Shown: one piece after another, positions 1 through 15,000 of the stretch
Position numbering within the stretch: position 1 is the first letter of the stretch
How the letters are laid out: every line of letters starts with the position of its first letter
Assembly (NCBI GenBank): GCA_036768485.1
Contig: JAVLUZ010000229.1
Location: 186,001-250,000 of the forward strand
Direction of reading: 5' to 3'
Length of the DNA: 64,000 nucleotides
Source of the DNA: Mermis nigrescens
Taxonomy: Eukaryota > Nematoda > Enoplea > Mermithida > Mermithidae
Translations under genes and position numbers: made by a program
Notes under the pieces: generated by a model
What the model was told of the DNA's origin: nothing
Seen by the model: the letters and a program-made list of their open reading frames with translations, nothing else
Database searches by the model: none

Positions 1-3000
1 CATCATTTTTTGACGTTTCTGATGATGATGCACTTTCAAGACCGTGCAAATATTAAAAATTTCGAAAAATATCGAAAAAATGCGAATGAATCGAAAAGTA
101 CATACGTATGTATGTACCCACGGTTTTTTTGTATTCGGCAAAGATTTTTCGCGATGTACAAAGACTTTTGGGGACCGTCTTTGTACATGTACAAAGATTT
201 TTTGGGAGACAAAAACTGCAAAAAAGCTTCGAAATTCGCAAAATTCTTGCGCTCCGCGCCGAAATGAGCAATTGTGTGTTCTATTATATCTTTATAATTT
301 CAGAAATTGCATTTTGAAAGGAAAAATGCCAAATTTTTTGGCGCTTCGCGCTGTTTTGAGACGATTATTACTGATTTTTGCCCCCAGAAACCTAGAAATT
401 GCTAAAATAAGTAACCAAAGGTCGAACAACTCTGTTTTTGCCACACTAAAATCGCTACTGTACCATATTATAGCACCAAAAATTTGTGTGTACGAAATGT
501 ACAAAGACATTTAGGGACCATCTTTGTACATGTACAAACGGACCTTGTACAAAAAAAACACAGTATGTATCTATAGTTAAAAACGCGTATAAAGCCTAAA
601 CTCAACTTTTCAGTTAGTAAAACACTTAAAACAGCCCATTTTCTACGAATTTTCCGAAAACCGCGAATTCTTGAAAGGGGCGAAAAACTTTCTGGGGTTG
701 GAGGGGGTAAAAACCTTTCCGGGAGGGAGCGAAACCCCATTACCCGAAACCCCAAAAATCATTTCTGCTTGTACGCATTGGTGCACAAGGACAGGGTCGG
801 CGGAAACAGCAAATTTAACGTCCACAATTTTTTTGCTGTTTTTACGATAAAAATGGTCAAAATACATGCCTATAAAACGTTTTTCATGGTAATATCGCTT
901 TTTAACAGCATTTTTAGTCCATTTTGATCTGCATTATATCACTTTTTACACTAAAAATGCAAAAATTTACAAATTTTGGGCGCTGTTTGAGTAAAAAGTG
1001 CTTAAAAGTAGTAATCTGGCGCGAAGCGCCGGAAAAATTTTGACGTTTCTACTGATTTTGACCTCAAAGATTATGCAAAAAACGTTCCATCGGCTCAAAA
1101 TCGTCGGACAGTACCTGTCCGGCTGACCCTTCGGAGGAGGGGTAATACCTTATACGGTATTATATTATATATTATAGGTATTATTATATTTGTTATTATA
1201 ATATTATTATATATCATATTATATCATGTATTATAGGGTAAATATTAACCCCCTCACCCCCCTATGTGCATGTACGCTTGTACGCACAAAACTACATGTC
1301 TGTAATTATATACGGTTTTCCGCTTAAAATTTTGCGTGTCTGCTCTTTTCCTTAGGCAAAATTAAATTATAATTTATGTGTGCGAAAATATAACGCAAGC
1401 TAAGTCTTATTACGCGTATCTGAATCACTGTACGCTTATTTTCTTACCAAAACAGGGAGACCCTCTTCTGGATTGGGGAATGGCGCAGTTGGGAAGTCGG
1501 GATCGGGAAGCATCTGAATCGATAGTGAAAAAATTGATCGATAATTAAATAAATAAAATAATCCATAGGTAATAAAAAGACAAACAAGAAATAATAGGAC
1601 GGAGAGAAGGAATCATCACCAACCTACAGTGATTGCCATGAAAGATGACGCACTATCATCCTAAGAATTATATTAGATGATGTGTCGCGAGCGCCGTGTT
1701 TCGTCTGTCATGCTCTATCATCTCTTTTTTATTATTATACGCTATTAATCTGTATCATTCCGTTAATCTGGCATGCGGACGGTGCAATTTAGCTAGTAAT
1801 AGCGCCAACAAGAAGGAAGCGCGCATGTGAATGTTGGAAGCGCGCACGTGAATGTCGTTCTATATTTAGGCGAGCCGACATTAAAATCAATATTTTTGCC
1901 AGCCGGCTAAGGACGATGAAGAATTTAGCAGCAATGTACGCAGCACTGAGTTTTTAAACATGTCGAATTGAATCATAAAAACCTCTAAAAATGCTATTAA
2001 AGGTTTTTAGATGGCGAAAATATTGATTTTAATGTCGGCTTGCTTAAATATAGAACGACATTCACCTGCGCGCTTCCAGCATTCACATGCGCGCTTCCTT
2101 CTTGTTGTTGACGCTATTAATAGCTAAATTGCGCCGTCCGCAATGCCAGATTACGGGAATGATACAGATTAATAGCGTATAATAATAAAAAAGAGATGAT
2201 AGCGCATGATAGACAAAACGCGGCGCTCGCGACGCATCAGCTAATATAATTCTAAGGATGATAGCGCGTCATCTTTCATGGCAATCACTGTATGTATACC
2301 AGCGAAGCTTAGACTTCGAACCTCAAATTTGTTTACACATTACAAAAGTAAAAGTTTTAGGTTAGAAATTGTCCAAAGAAAGTGAAAAAAACTTTTTTAA
2401 ACGTATTATTAACCTATTTATTTATTTTGACTAAAAAATTTAAAATCCTCTTCTCGTTCAAATAATATCCAATAATACACGTGTGTAAATAAATAATAAA
2501 TGTACGTACATAACTCTGAATAGTTTACATCGTTACTGTAGTGCATACGTATATGTACATACATGACATAAATATGTACAATTTCGATTTTATAATTTTT
2601 ATAATTTATAATTTATTTTATTTACCTAGCGACGGGTTATACATTAAGTTCATCTTATTATACTGTTATTCCAATTTTATTATACTACAGTAATTTTTAG
2701 CAATATTACACCATTTTATATTATATTATTTACACTAACTTGGTCTTGGACGAAAACGAGACTTTCGTCTCGGAATCCAAATCTGCGCAATAGCTCTGGC
2801 GTATAATAATAACCAACGCCGTGCACAGGCGTATATGTGAATTTAAGGGAACATTGATTGTTTAAGTCTCTGAATAACGGATTATTTTTTATAAAACAAT
2901 TTAAGAAAATAAGAAAAATAGAATGATAAAAAAATTTAAAAAATCATGAAAAATAAAAATATAAAAAATAATATTATTAATTATTTACATGTCAGTTTAT

Positions 3001-6000
3001 ATAATATTAATCTGAAGACCATCCAATACGTCGATTCAATTAATTGGAAAAATGCTGTTAATTTGTGATCTTCGAAAATTTCAACAATAATGGCTTAATT
3101 TCGCATGAAATGTAACGAAGGAAATTTCAAAGTCCGCTTAAGCATTGATAAATTTTTAAAAAAATTTGAGAGAATCATTAAACTTAAATCGAAACTCATT
3201 ACACTCATTCTATTTCGACATTTAAAATTATATTGCATTAGAAATACGTTCCATTTTTTCAGATAAAATAATTTTTTAGGAGAATAAAACCGGAATGCAA
3301 AGTTCATTTTAATCAATAAAGGCAATAAATAAATACACGATATAGCGCTGAGTAAACATATAATTGTAGCGTATAATTTAATACGTTAATTTCAATCAGA
3401 CACGTGCTGTATACTACAACAAGTACAAATATTAGGAAAGGTAAATAGTAGATCATTTATGGGGAGACCATCAATTTTAAGCCGAAAAAAGCTAAAACCT
3501 AAAAATGGCCTGACAAACGACATTTTTTGCCAAAACCATCAATTTTTAGCCGAAAATAGCGAAAACCAAAAATGGCCTAAAAACGACGTTTTTTGGCCAA
3601 AACTATCAATTTTTAGCCGAAAATAGCGAAAACCTAAAAATGGCCTAAAAACGACATTTTTTGCCAAAACCATCAATTTTTAGCCGAAAATAGCGAAAAC
3701 CTAAAAATGGCCTAAAAAGACGCAAAAACCATCGATTTTTAGCCGAAAATAGAGAAAATCTAAAAATGGCCTAAAAACGACGTTTTTTGCCAAAACCATC
3801 AATTTTTAGCCGAAAATAGCGAAAACCTAAAAATGGATTAAAAACGACGTTTTTTGCAAAGACCATCAATTTTTAGCCGAAAATAGCGAAAACCTAAAAA
3901 TAGCCTAAAAAACGACACTTTTTCGCCAAAACCATCAAATTTTAGCCGAAAATAGCGAAAACCTAAAAATGGCCTAAAAACGACATTTTTTGCCAAAACC
4001 ATCAATTTTTAGCCGAAAATAGCGGAAACCTAAAAATGGCCTAAAAACGACATTTTTTGGCCAAAACTAGGAGGGGCGGTAAGCCGATCGATGGGTGGAT
4101 GCACCACCCCGTTACGTATATGATTACAATGACCGCTAAAGGAGAAGTTTTTCCCTAGAAAAAGTCAACAATAAAAATAAATTAGAAACGTTGGCCCGTA
4201 TCATACACGTTACATCATATACATAATTGACGCAGAAATTTGAGTAAACTAATCCGGCTTAGCGCTACATACTCATAGTATACTATTTAATATTTTTTAT
4301 ACTCTAATATTTGATAAAAAAATTTTAAAAACGATTTTGGGCGGCATACTATTGTTTCGATCTACGAAAAAAGTTCAACTTTGTTGAAAAATTTACCTGA
4401 TTACCTATAGCAGTTGAATTCCAGAGCCTGCTGATAATACATTTCAGATAATTCCTTCAAAGGGTCAAATTTCATTGGACAATTATTGAAAAAATCGTCG
4501 TCAATATCCCAAACGTTTGGCCACGGTGCCAAATTTTCGGCCGCGGAACGGCATATACCGAGATCATGAGGCGATAATACCTTTTTTATACGTATAATCA
4601 GGCATGAATCCAAGAGGGGGAGGGTAAATTCCGGGGTAGGAATTTTTTCCCGAATTTTTAGATATGAAACTATAAAGACGCATGCTATTGAGGGTTTCCA
4701 GCGCTGAAATGCTCAAATTTTCGGCGCTGTCACGCCGATTAATTTAATCAAAATTACCATTTACTTTGTGACTAAATCATTTTCGACATAAAATTATCAG
4801 CGAAATCAAATTTTTTACATTTCTTCTCTTCAAAAAGGTGCGGAATTGAGTATAAGCAGCATAGAAACGTAAAAATTACAGGCGTTTTGCGCCAGATTGA
4901 TTATTCATGTGCACCATAGATTCCTCAAACTCGAAAGTTCAAGAGGGTGAAATTCCAAAATTTAGGACCACTAAATTTAGAGTCTAGACCATTTTTTGCA
5001 CAAATATAAAAAATGGCTAAAACGTCCTACATATATAGCATCTTTTGATGTGAAAAAAACTGCATTTTTAACTACTTTTTGTACCATTCTGACTAGTTTC
5101 GTCGCTCTTGTAAGTAAAAATATTTAAGAATTTATCGAAAATTTTGACTTTCCGGATGATTTTAAGTTACGTTCTAGGTATTTTGTGGCTAAACATTAAA
5201 CAGCAATGTATTAGTCGGCGCGAAGCGCAAAAAATTTCAGTATCTTCGCAGCTTTTATACCCAAAAATCATGCAGAAAATGCTTGATAGCTCAAAATCAT
5301 CCGACAGCGATTCAAGTTCGGACCCTGAGGAGGGTAATACCTCCTCACGCCCTATGGGAATGTATGCATGTGCACTGTTTGCCTTCTAAATCGCTCACAA
5401 CTGCTCAAAATTAAGTTAGAAATGGAGAACATGCCAAATTTTCCCAGCGCTCCGCGCCAGGGTATTAATTTTGTTCTGTACTTTTGTTTTGAAATACAAA
5501 GACTGAGTATAAATACAAGAGTTGAAAATTTTTCAATGAATTGAATGATAAGAAATCAGTTATACAGACAGTTTGAACGATAGATTTCGAGTATCACTAT
5601 CGAATAAAGTGGAAATTTTTTCTGGAATTTTTCTAAAATTTTTCTTTGCCAGTGATAGAGCTTCTCGAGAGACGTTCAAAGATGCCTTTGTTCTGGCATA
5701 TCTCCTAATAGTTCTCGAGATACCCTACTTCAAAGCTCGTGATTCGTCCCCTTCCCCGAAGAAAAATCCTGGGATACAATTTATATATACAATTTTAGTA
5801 TACAATTTACCCCCAGCGTTTTTAGCCGATCCGTATAAGCTACAGTAACCAAACTTTACAAGGAGATAGCTATAAGCCTATTGTACTTATCTGGCTAAAT
5901 TGACTAACTTACGGTGTAAACTTACTGCTTTGAAAAAGAAAAAAATTTAAAAAAACTTACTTTACTTTACTTTAAACTTACTTTAAACTTACTTTTTTAA

Positions 6001-9000
6001 ACTTACTTTTTTAATGTAGGATGTTGATTGAGTTACAAAAAACTGCTTTGTTTGAAACCCACCGAATCGTTTACAATTTTTAGATGCCGTTAGTACGTTG
6101 TAAACTGTGAGTGTAAAGCAGTAAGTTTACACCGTAAGTTAATCAATTTTGCCAGATTAGTACATAGCTATCTCCTTGTAAAGTTTGGTTACTGTAGCTT
6201 ATATGGATCGGCTAAAAAACGCTGGGGGGTAAATTGTATACTAGATCCAAATCCTGGATACGGGGCTGCGTATAATGAAATAGAATGAAAGACAAGAAGA
6301 AAATAAATAAAAAACAAAGAATCAAAATAAATTTAAAAAAATTAAAATTTATATACAAAATACAAGATAAAGAAATAAAAATGGAAACGAATAGGTTAAA
6401 AAATGAAATAATTAAGTAAAAGCCGTAAAAATAAATTCAAAATTTAACAAAAAGATTAAATGGACATAAAGTTAAGAATTCATGAGAAAGTCGCTTAATC
6501 TTCTATCCCCGTTGATTTAGCGATAATTTTGAGGGCTTCATTAATTCAAAGAGAAAACTTTAATTTTAATCATTTTATTAATTGACCTAACTGCACCTGC
6601 TTTTTTAACTTACTTTTTCAACCTCATGTGAACGAATTTAAAAATAAATCAAATTAACACGTAAATTAAAAATGAAATATTTGAATCGCCCGTAAGACTG
6701 TATCGAACGAAAGATCTGAATTTTCTCTTATCTTCCGTGAAACAATCTTACCAACAAAACTGTCAAAACAGTTTACTGTAAAAAACCCAAAAGTAACGAA
6801 ACAGAATATAATGTAAACAAGCGCAGTATAAAAATACATATACATATTAGGGGCTTTGGGGGATCTCCCAACCAAAGCCGGTCGTCCCCATCCCCTGGAG
6901 CCGGAAAATTTTTGACAACCTCCTCCCCCGATTTTTGGCGGAAACTTGAGTTTTTTGGCCATGTTTTAATGTTTTTTTGCGATTTTTGGCCGAAAAATGC
7001 AGGCGATTTACCGCCTCTCGTAAAAATCGCTAGGATCATTTTCAAACTTTTCGATCCGTTACATGCCTGAGCAGTGGCGGATCCAGGATTTTCCTAAGGG
7101 GGGCGGTACCCCTAACGGGGGGGGGGGGGCGGAACCCTGCCTTGGGCGGAAAAATTAGCCGTTTTAGCCAGAAATCGCTAAAAATCGCTCAAAAATCTTT
7201 AATTTTGTGCACAATTTTGGGCCAATCGGGGGAGGGGGCCCGCCTCCCCCTAAATCCGCCCCTGTGCCTGAGTACAAATTTACACTACAGTCAAATGATA
7301 TTACATACTTGCGCCCCGTTTGACCAATAAACTTTAAAAAGCATAAGCATTTTAGAAAAATTGCCATTTGAACGCAAACGTAAACGAAACCACAACCACA
7401 ACGTTATTACTAAGAATTAAATTTATGGGAAAAATGGGCCGAAGCGATTGGACGTTAAGTTACGATACGAAATTGATAAGAAAAAGTGGAATTGCTAGTG
7501 ATAATAAAGTGTAATGGGTTCAAAATTAAAGACTAAATCAGGAATTTTTGAGAAAAACATCATGATAAAAAATGAAAGAGACAGAAAACTGACGATACCA
7601 CACATGCACATAGGGGTGAGGGGGGGTATTACCCCCTTAGGGGTCAGCTAGACCGGTACTGTACGGCGATTTTGAGCAAACAGGTCTTGTTCCGCATCAT
7701 TTTTGACATCAAAATCAGTACAAATGTCAAAATTTTTCCGGCGCTTGCGCCAGATTAGTACTTTTAAGTACCTTTTTACTCAGAAAGCGCCTAAAATTGA
7801 TAAATTTTTGCATTTTTTAATGTTAAAAGTAATATAATGCAGTCAAAATGGACTAAAAATGCTTTTAAAATGTGTTATTAACACGAAAAAACGTTTTATA
7901 GCCTATTTTGACCATTTTGATCATTAAAAAAGCAAAAAAATCGTGAACGTTAAATTTACTGTTTTAGATTTTTGGCATTTCACCGCCCCCCCCTACCGAC
8001 CCTGACCTTGTGCGCCTATGGACGATACGCGAATGATAACGCCGTTATTAACACAGAACGCTGTGTAAAGAACGGCTAAGAATCGACAAATTTAGAAAAA
8101 TTTCTGACCAAACTATAGGCGAGGTTTAGAAAAACTTACAGATAAGAATAAAACCGGCCTTTTAAAGACTAAAACAAGAAAAACACGTTATTTTCATTGA
8201 AAACGTCATCAACTTTTTGACATAACTAATATCTGTTTACTAAATAAATGCGTGTACGCTTTATTTTTTCATGAAAAATATTTTTCAAAAAACATTAGCA
8301 ATCCATAATTATTTCTATTCAGATTAGTAATAAAGATAAGGATAAAATTAAGAAATTAATGATATATCCGCTTAGTCCGAACTATCTCCATTAAGATATA
8401 GCACAATAATTAATTAATTATATAATTAATTACGCTTTGTAAATGCGCATCTTCGATTATATAAGCAGGCATGTGTCTGTGAATGGGTAATAGGGGGGTT
8501 CGGACCCCCCCAGCAAAAATTCAGAAAAATGGGGAAAATAGGACTTTTTAAACGTTATTTTAAGCTATTTTTGGCCTTTTTGGGCCTAGTCCCCCAAAAA
8601 TAGGTGTTGGTCCCCCCAAAATAGGACGGTTGCTGTTTTAATCAATAACTCCAATAAAACATTTATAAAAATATGGGAACGAATGCATAAAAGGCGACAT
8701 AGTAAATTAGTTATGTACAAGAGGGGCAAGTTTAAAAAATACAGGCAAGAGTCAACAGAATGAACAGACTATTACTTTAAAGCCATTATCATTTTTTGGA
8801 TTGTGCGAGGCAGTTACCATTGCACCAGCCAGACATTTCAATTTAATAACAGCATACGACTGAAAAAAGAAAAAATATATGAATAAAAAATGAACACATA
8901 ACAAATTATGTCATGAATAATGTATAAATAAAAATAATCTAAGTATAAATGAAAACCAAAAAAATTTAATGTCCGTAAAATAAAAACAATCTGAAGAAAG

Positions 9001-12000
9001 TATGAATGTAAGAAAAAAAGACGCTTCATTTCGTTTTCAAAATTTCGCAATGCGTTCAGTATTGATTTTACCATTTTTGACTATATTATATTAAAATTTT
9101 GAATCTCCTTGAATTTCCCTTAAAACTTCTTAAGTTTTTATCGTCTAGGCAGAAAGAGCCGTTCCACAAGCGTCAAAAAATCTCGTTTTTGACGTTTTTT
9201 TGTTTTTTTTAATTTTTTTTTTGAATTTTTTTCTTATCTCGTCGTATTTCAGCCCAAAAAAAGACGCTTTAAAAACTCTTTTTCCTTCACTTCCCCTTCC
9301 AGAATTTCCATGTTAGGCTTGTATGATAATGAACAAACATAAAAATTCGAGCGATTTCGCAAAAATTACGGAATTTTCCTCTTTTGAAACTCTATTTTGT
9401 AGCTTTTATGAATTTTAGGACATTTTTAACAGTTTAGGCTTAATTTTGCAGTCGTCGTCTGCTGAAGATGGGAAAATTCAGAACTTTTTATCTGACTAAA
9501 GAGTTCATCTCAAGAAAAGTTTATGTAGGCATTTAAAAGTAATTTGATTCAATTAACAGCTTAAACCCCCGAAAAATGTAATATTTTTGCGCTGAGGGGC
9601 GTTAAAAACCTAAATATAGGTATAATTGGTACATAGTTTCCAAGTTAAAAATTCTGGACAGAACATTGAGAGGGAAGAATCCCCTTTACCCCGACATACG
9701 ATCATGTTTTCTAAAATATATTCTTAAAACATTTCGTTTTAATTATTTTTTTAGTTTTTTAAATATTTTATTTTACAAAGCTCTTCTAAGTAGAATGACT
9801 GAATTATAAAAATTAACATATATATAATGCGCTACGAAACACTCAAAACGGAAATCCATAAGCTGTAAAGTTCGTGCTTCCATCAGGGCATAAAATTTGA
9901 CATGAAGAGGACTAAATCGTAACGTGCTTGCAAAAATAAACATAATAAATGAAAGGTAAAAAGAAATTTAATTTATTCGAATCTCACGACTTAGAGTACA
10001 CACGTACGCAGGCCCGTTTTCGACTCGCTCTATCCATTAAGGTTATAAAATTCGAACTTTTCCTAAATATTTTTTCTCCTAGAAAGTGTCATTATTTGAC
10101 CGCACTTGGGCCAAAAAGATGGAAAACTTACATCATCCAGCGAGAAATGCTGAAAATTTAAAAATTTTAAGACATTCCATCTTTGCGTAGATTATCTTAC
10201 CTTCAAAAATTTGTTTCCGGCCAGTGGGCGGCCTCCCCATAGTGGCCCCCTCCCCTTAAATACGGCCCCGCGCGTATGTAGATAATCCGCTTGCCGGCAG
10301 TTTGTTAATTAACGAAGAAATCCTTATCTAAGCTAAATACAAAATTTGAGCCATACAAATATTATCCAATCTATATATGTATACAAATCCGTATTTGAGG
10401 GGCCGGGTGGAGGCCAAACCCTGAAATACGGATAAATTTTTTTCTCCCAAGGATCCCTTGAAGGAAAAAAAGGAAAATTGGCGAAGTGCGTCTTAAACAC
10501 CGCCGAAACAGATTTTTAGCGTACTTTTGAGCTATAGTAAACTAAAAGTTTCTGGCGCTTCGCGCCAGATTCATTGTTTAAGTATAGTTTGGCTTCTAAA
10601 CCGCTGAAAATCGTTCAAATTTGAGTTATACATAGAGAGCATGACAATTTTTTTCACGCGCTATGCGCTGGATTCATTAATCAGCTATAGTTTTTGCCCT
10701 TTAGCTCACTCAAAACAGCTCAAATTTGAGTTATGGCACGGGAAACATAAATTTTTCCGGCGGTTCGCGCAGTATTCATTGATTGTATGTTTTTTATCTT
10801 CTAGCCTGTTCAAACCGGATTAAATTTGAGCATGACATGCAGAATGTCATTTTTTCGGCGCTTCGCGCTGAATTATACATAATCTGTATTGTTTTTCTCT
10901 GTGAAGCACAATGATTAAATACAAAGGCAAGATATACGTAAGAAATAATCCGTCGGATAAGTGTGATGACATATCACCTTAAATGATAAATTCACTGTAT
11001 ATGTATCAATATGAGATAGAAATGAAAATTTTTAAAAATTTTCTTGAAGTTCTTCTTCACCACCGTATACAGCTCCCCGAGATACGCTCATAATTGCCTT
11101 TATTTGTCGCCTATCTCCTAATGGTTTTCGAGATATCTGGCCTCAAAAATTTCCGGCCCCCGAAATAAAATACTAAATGCGGGCCTGCATGCATAGTAGT
11201 TTAAAGACCCCGTTAAATTTTGTTATTAAAAAAATTGAATTATAACTAAACAAAAATTAAAAAAATAATAAAAATAAAACGTAAACAAAAATCAAAGTGA
11301 GAGAATTTTAAAATTTTCTTCCAAACAGTAAAATTATTACCTAACGACAAAGTTCTACATACGATAATTTTCGTAAAAATGACAAATTGAAATTCTAATC
11401 GTTTAAATGAAATTTTTAAGCTACAATAATTAAAATGCAATCAGTGATGAAAAAATAGTTTGCCCTTATAAACGGAGATATTTACAATGATGGAAAGCCG
11501 AATATAAAATATAAAAATAAGATAAGCAAATATCTAGAAATAAATAATACATAAATAATCATGTAAATAAATATCAATAATACTAGTCTTGTAAATAAAT
11601 ACAAATAAGATGTGAATAACTCATGATAACGCACATAAGCATGAAGTCTAACTTAAATGCAGCGACATTACACATGCACGTAAGTGCAAAGTAAAGCATA
11701 TAATCTATGAAATGAGGGAATACATGAACACCAGAAACTAGAGCTGTGCCGGGGCCGCCTTTTTGCCGGGGCCGGGGCCGGGGCCGGGGCCGGGGCCGGG
11801 GCCTAGGCCCCGGTGCGGGAGGCCGGGGCCGGGGCCTGGCCGGGGCCAATAATAGCGTGCTTTACCATACTCATAGTACGACCCTGCCCTACCCCTTATA
11901 TGTACCTATGCATATATTCTTGCTTGTAGATATGCACGTCAAGCGTTAATATTTGCTCGGATTACAAGATATAACAGAACATGGGCATCGGGGGATCCAG

Positions 12001-15000
12001 ACCCCCAGAATTCTCATTCTCCCCCCCAAAAAATCCGCTAGACCCCCCAGAAATTGATTTTCACAATTTTTTGTTTTTCTGCGGTTTTTTGATGCTAATG
12101 GATAGCTCATTGAGAGACGCGAGAAAACGGTGTTTTTTTCGCTCTACCATATATTATCAGGCACTTTTTGACTTTGAAAAATGTTGGACCCCTAGAATTT
12201 TTGAGCTGCCCATGTATGGATTTAACTCCTCTGACTTGGATGCGTTTTTCAATGTGCTTTACTTTGCACTTTTTTAGGCTTATTATTCTATTTGTTCTGA
12301 TAGACGTAGCTGCCTGCTACCAAGCAAGCTGGAAATGCTCGTCTATATGAATTGCAATTTAAAATATGTCAATTTTGATTATTAACTAGAAATTTGCACC
12401 AATCTGACATAGTGAAATAAAGATTTGAATTAGCAAGATCTGTGGTTTGCTTGAAATTGAGTTTGAAGGTAAATCTGCCCAAAACATTATCAATTTTCTA
12501 CATTATTATCAACTCTAACATTGGCCCCGGCCCCGGTGCCGGGGCCAGCCTGGCCCCGGCCCGGGGCCGGGGCGGGGCCTGGCCCCGGCACAGCTCTACC
12601 AGAAACCCAGAAACCAGCATTTTTTTTAGGACTGCTAGGAACGAATCTATTATTGGTTAAAAAATATAGGTGAATATATATAGCACTTTTTGATTTAAAA
12701 TCAAAAAGCCCGATTTCTGATTTAAAAATAAGCAAATCATTCAAAAAAAATGTCCCAAAATTTTTTGCCGAGTTTCAACAATAAAAAACCACCTAAGACC
12801 AAATTAGAGTGTACTAAAAGGATTCGATTTTTGACTAAGGAACAATCCGATTGCTTCAGAATAAATATAAAATTATTCAGATAAAACCGTGTAAACTGCT
12901 TCGCCATTCCAGTATTATTGTAAAAAAAATATAGCAATTTACATATAGCTACATTTACAATTGTAACCTCATTTTAATTCCTTCTATATATTTATTTAGA
13001 ATGAAAAAATTAGTTTCACACCGATATTTCGAATTTTCAAACAATTTTCCCAATTTCAGAATCAGGGCATATTTATAAAAAAATCATCTAAGTAATGCAT
13101 CACTTACGACGAAAGGCGTCGGAACAATCTTGGAAAATAAGTAAACTTTAACCGAATTTCGCAAAAATACATTAGCGACTAAGCGAGCGAATCTAAGATA
13201 AAAAGATTGCTCTTAAGTATGTATTTGTTTTTAATTTTTATTTCTAATTTTTACACTTTTCTTATTCAAAGCATTATTACAGCATCAGATTGTAGAATTC
13301 TTAGACAATTTTTCCAGACGTCTTCTTAAACTCAGAAATCAGTCAAATACTTCGTAAACAGCAGTAAGACTTCTCACTTAACATATATGAATTTTGATAT
13401 TTAAAATAATTCAACGTGCAAATATATGCGCCTAATGAATCGCTGGGACAGGATTCATTTACGCTTATTAACGCTACACGGATGACCAGAGATGCACAGC
13501 ATGGGAATTCTGGAGAAAGGAAGGGAGGGGATTAAAACTTTTAAGGTGCCCTTTTTGGGCGAAAAAATGGCGGGTATGCGTCAAAGCCATCCTTTCTCGG
13601 CGTTTTTACCAACTCAATCTTTAAAAAAACATTATTTTATATACATGGCACGAAGCGCCGAAAAATTGTCACTTTTGAGCGAAATAGCTAAAAACTCTTA
13701 AAAGAAGCACCTTTCCAACAAATTTTCAACGAATGTTTGGAAACTTCTGAAAAACCGCCAATTCTAAGGGGGGGGGTTGGAAAAATTTCTGAGAGAAGTG
13801 AGTTTTTCCGGGTGGGTGAGAACCCCAACCCCATCAGATCACGTATGCGGATGACACGTTATGCTTAACTTTTGAATATTTCTTATACTTTCACAAATTT
13901 TATCAAAAGATCGAAAAATGAATAAAATTGGTTAGAAGATATGGAGATGCAACGTTTCGTGGAGCAAATTGTCTTGAAGAAGATATTCGTTATCAGTTTA
14001 CACCGCTTTTGTAGCCAATTAAGGTCGATTTAACTTTGTAAAAATGTTGTTAAAGAATTCGAATAACACCGCTTTACACTTTAGTTAAAACTGTGCCATT
14101 TCTTCAGATAGACTACTTAAAAATAAAACAATATTAATAACTGGATGACAAAGATCAATGCGTAAAACAAAATTATTTTTCATAAGAAAATTCGAGTAAT
14201 TTTTCAATTTGGAAGGATATGGATGTATGCACATGAAACATTTAACAGTCGACCTCGGATAGGCTAGCAGATTATCTTAGGAAATAATATTCCAAAATAT
14301 AATTTTTCGGCTAAAAACGACCTCGTTATCGATTATTTTGAACTACATCTTCCTTCAAACCTACAATTTTTACAAAATTATAATAGATTACAGCACACAT
14401 TCCCATGGGGGGGTGAAGGGAATATTACCCTCCTCAGGGTCCGAGACATGGATCACTGTCAGACGATTTTGAGCTATCAAACATTTTCTGCAATGATTTT
14501 TGGGTACAAAAGCAGCGAAGATGTTAAAAATTTTTCGGCGCTTCGCGCCGACTAAATTACATTCTGTTTTGTTTACCCATAAAATAGCTAGAATGAAGTC
14601 AAAATGATCTAAAAGTCAAAATTTTCGATGAATTCTTATATTTTTACTTTAAAAGAGTGACGAAACTAATCAGAATGGGACGAAGTAGTTTTAAATGCAG
14701 TTTTCCACATTAGAACATGCTGTATAGGATGCTTTAGCCATTTTCATATTTGACCGGCAAAAAAGGCTGAAACTCTAAATTTAGTGGTCTCAAATTTTGG
14801 GATTTTACCCCTCCCTGAACTTTCGACTACCCGAAGTTTTATCAAATTTTGATCACCTTTCGCTATTGTGTCTCGCATCGTAACCAATAACGATGCCTTG
14901 AGTGGACAATAGTTCGGACGAGAATACAGTCTGCATGTACCGTAACATACCCTGCGCCGTTTGAATCATAGTTAAATCGTTCAGTCTATTAAAGCCGGCC

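Noticed and set aside
3466..4069. CRISPR-like array
   Set aside because: Repeat units are contiguous with no unique spacers; this is a minisatellite in an animal intron.
11583..11949. Proline/arginine-rich and glycine-rich ORFs
   Set aside because: They are translations of GGGGCC transposon termini, not genes.
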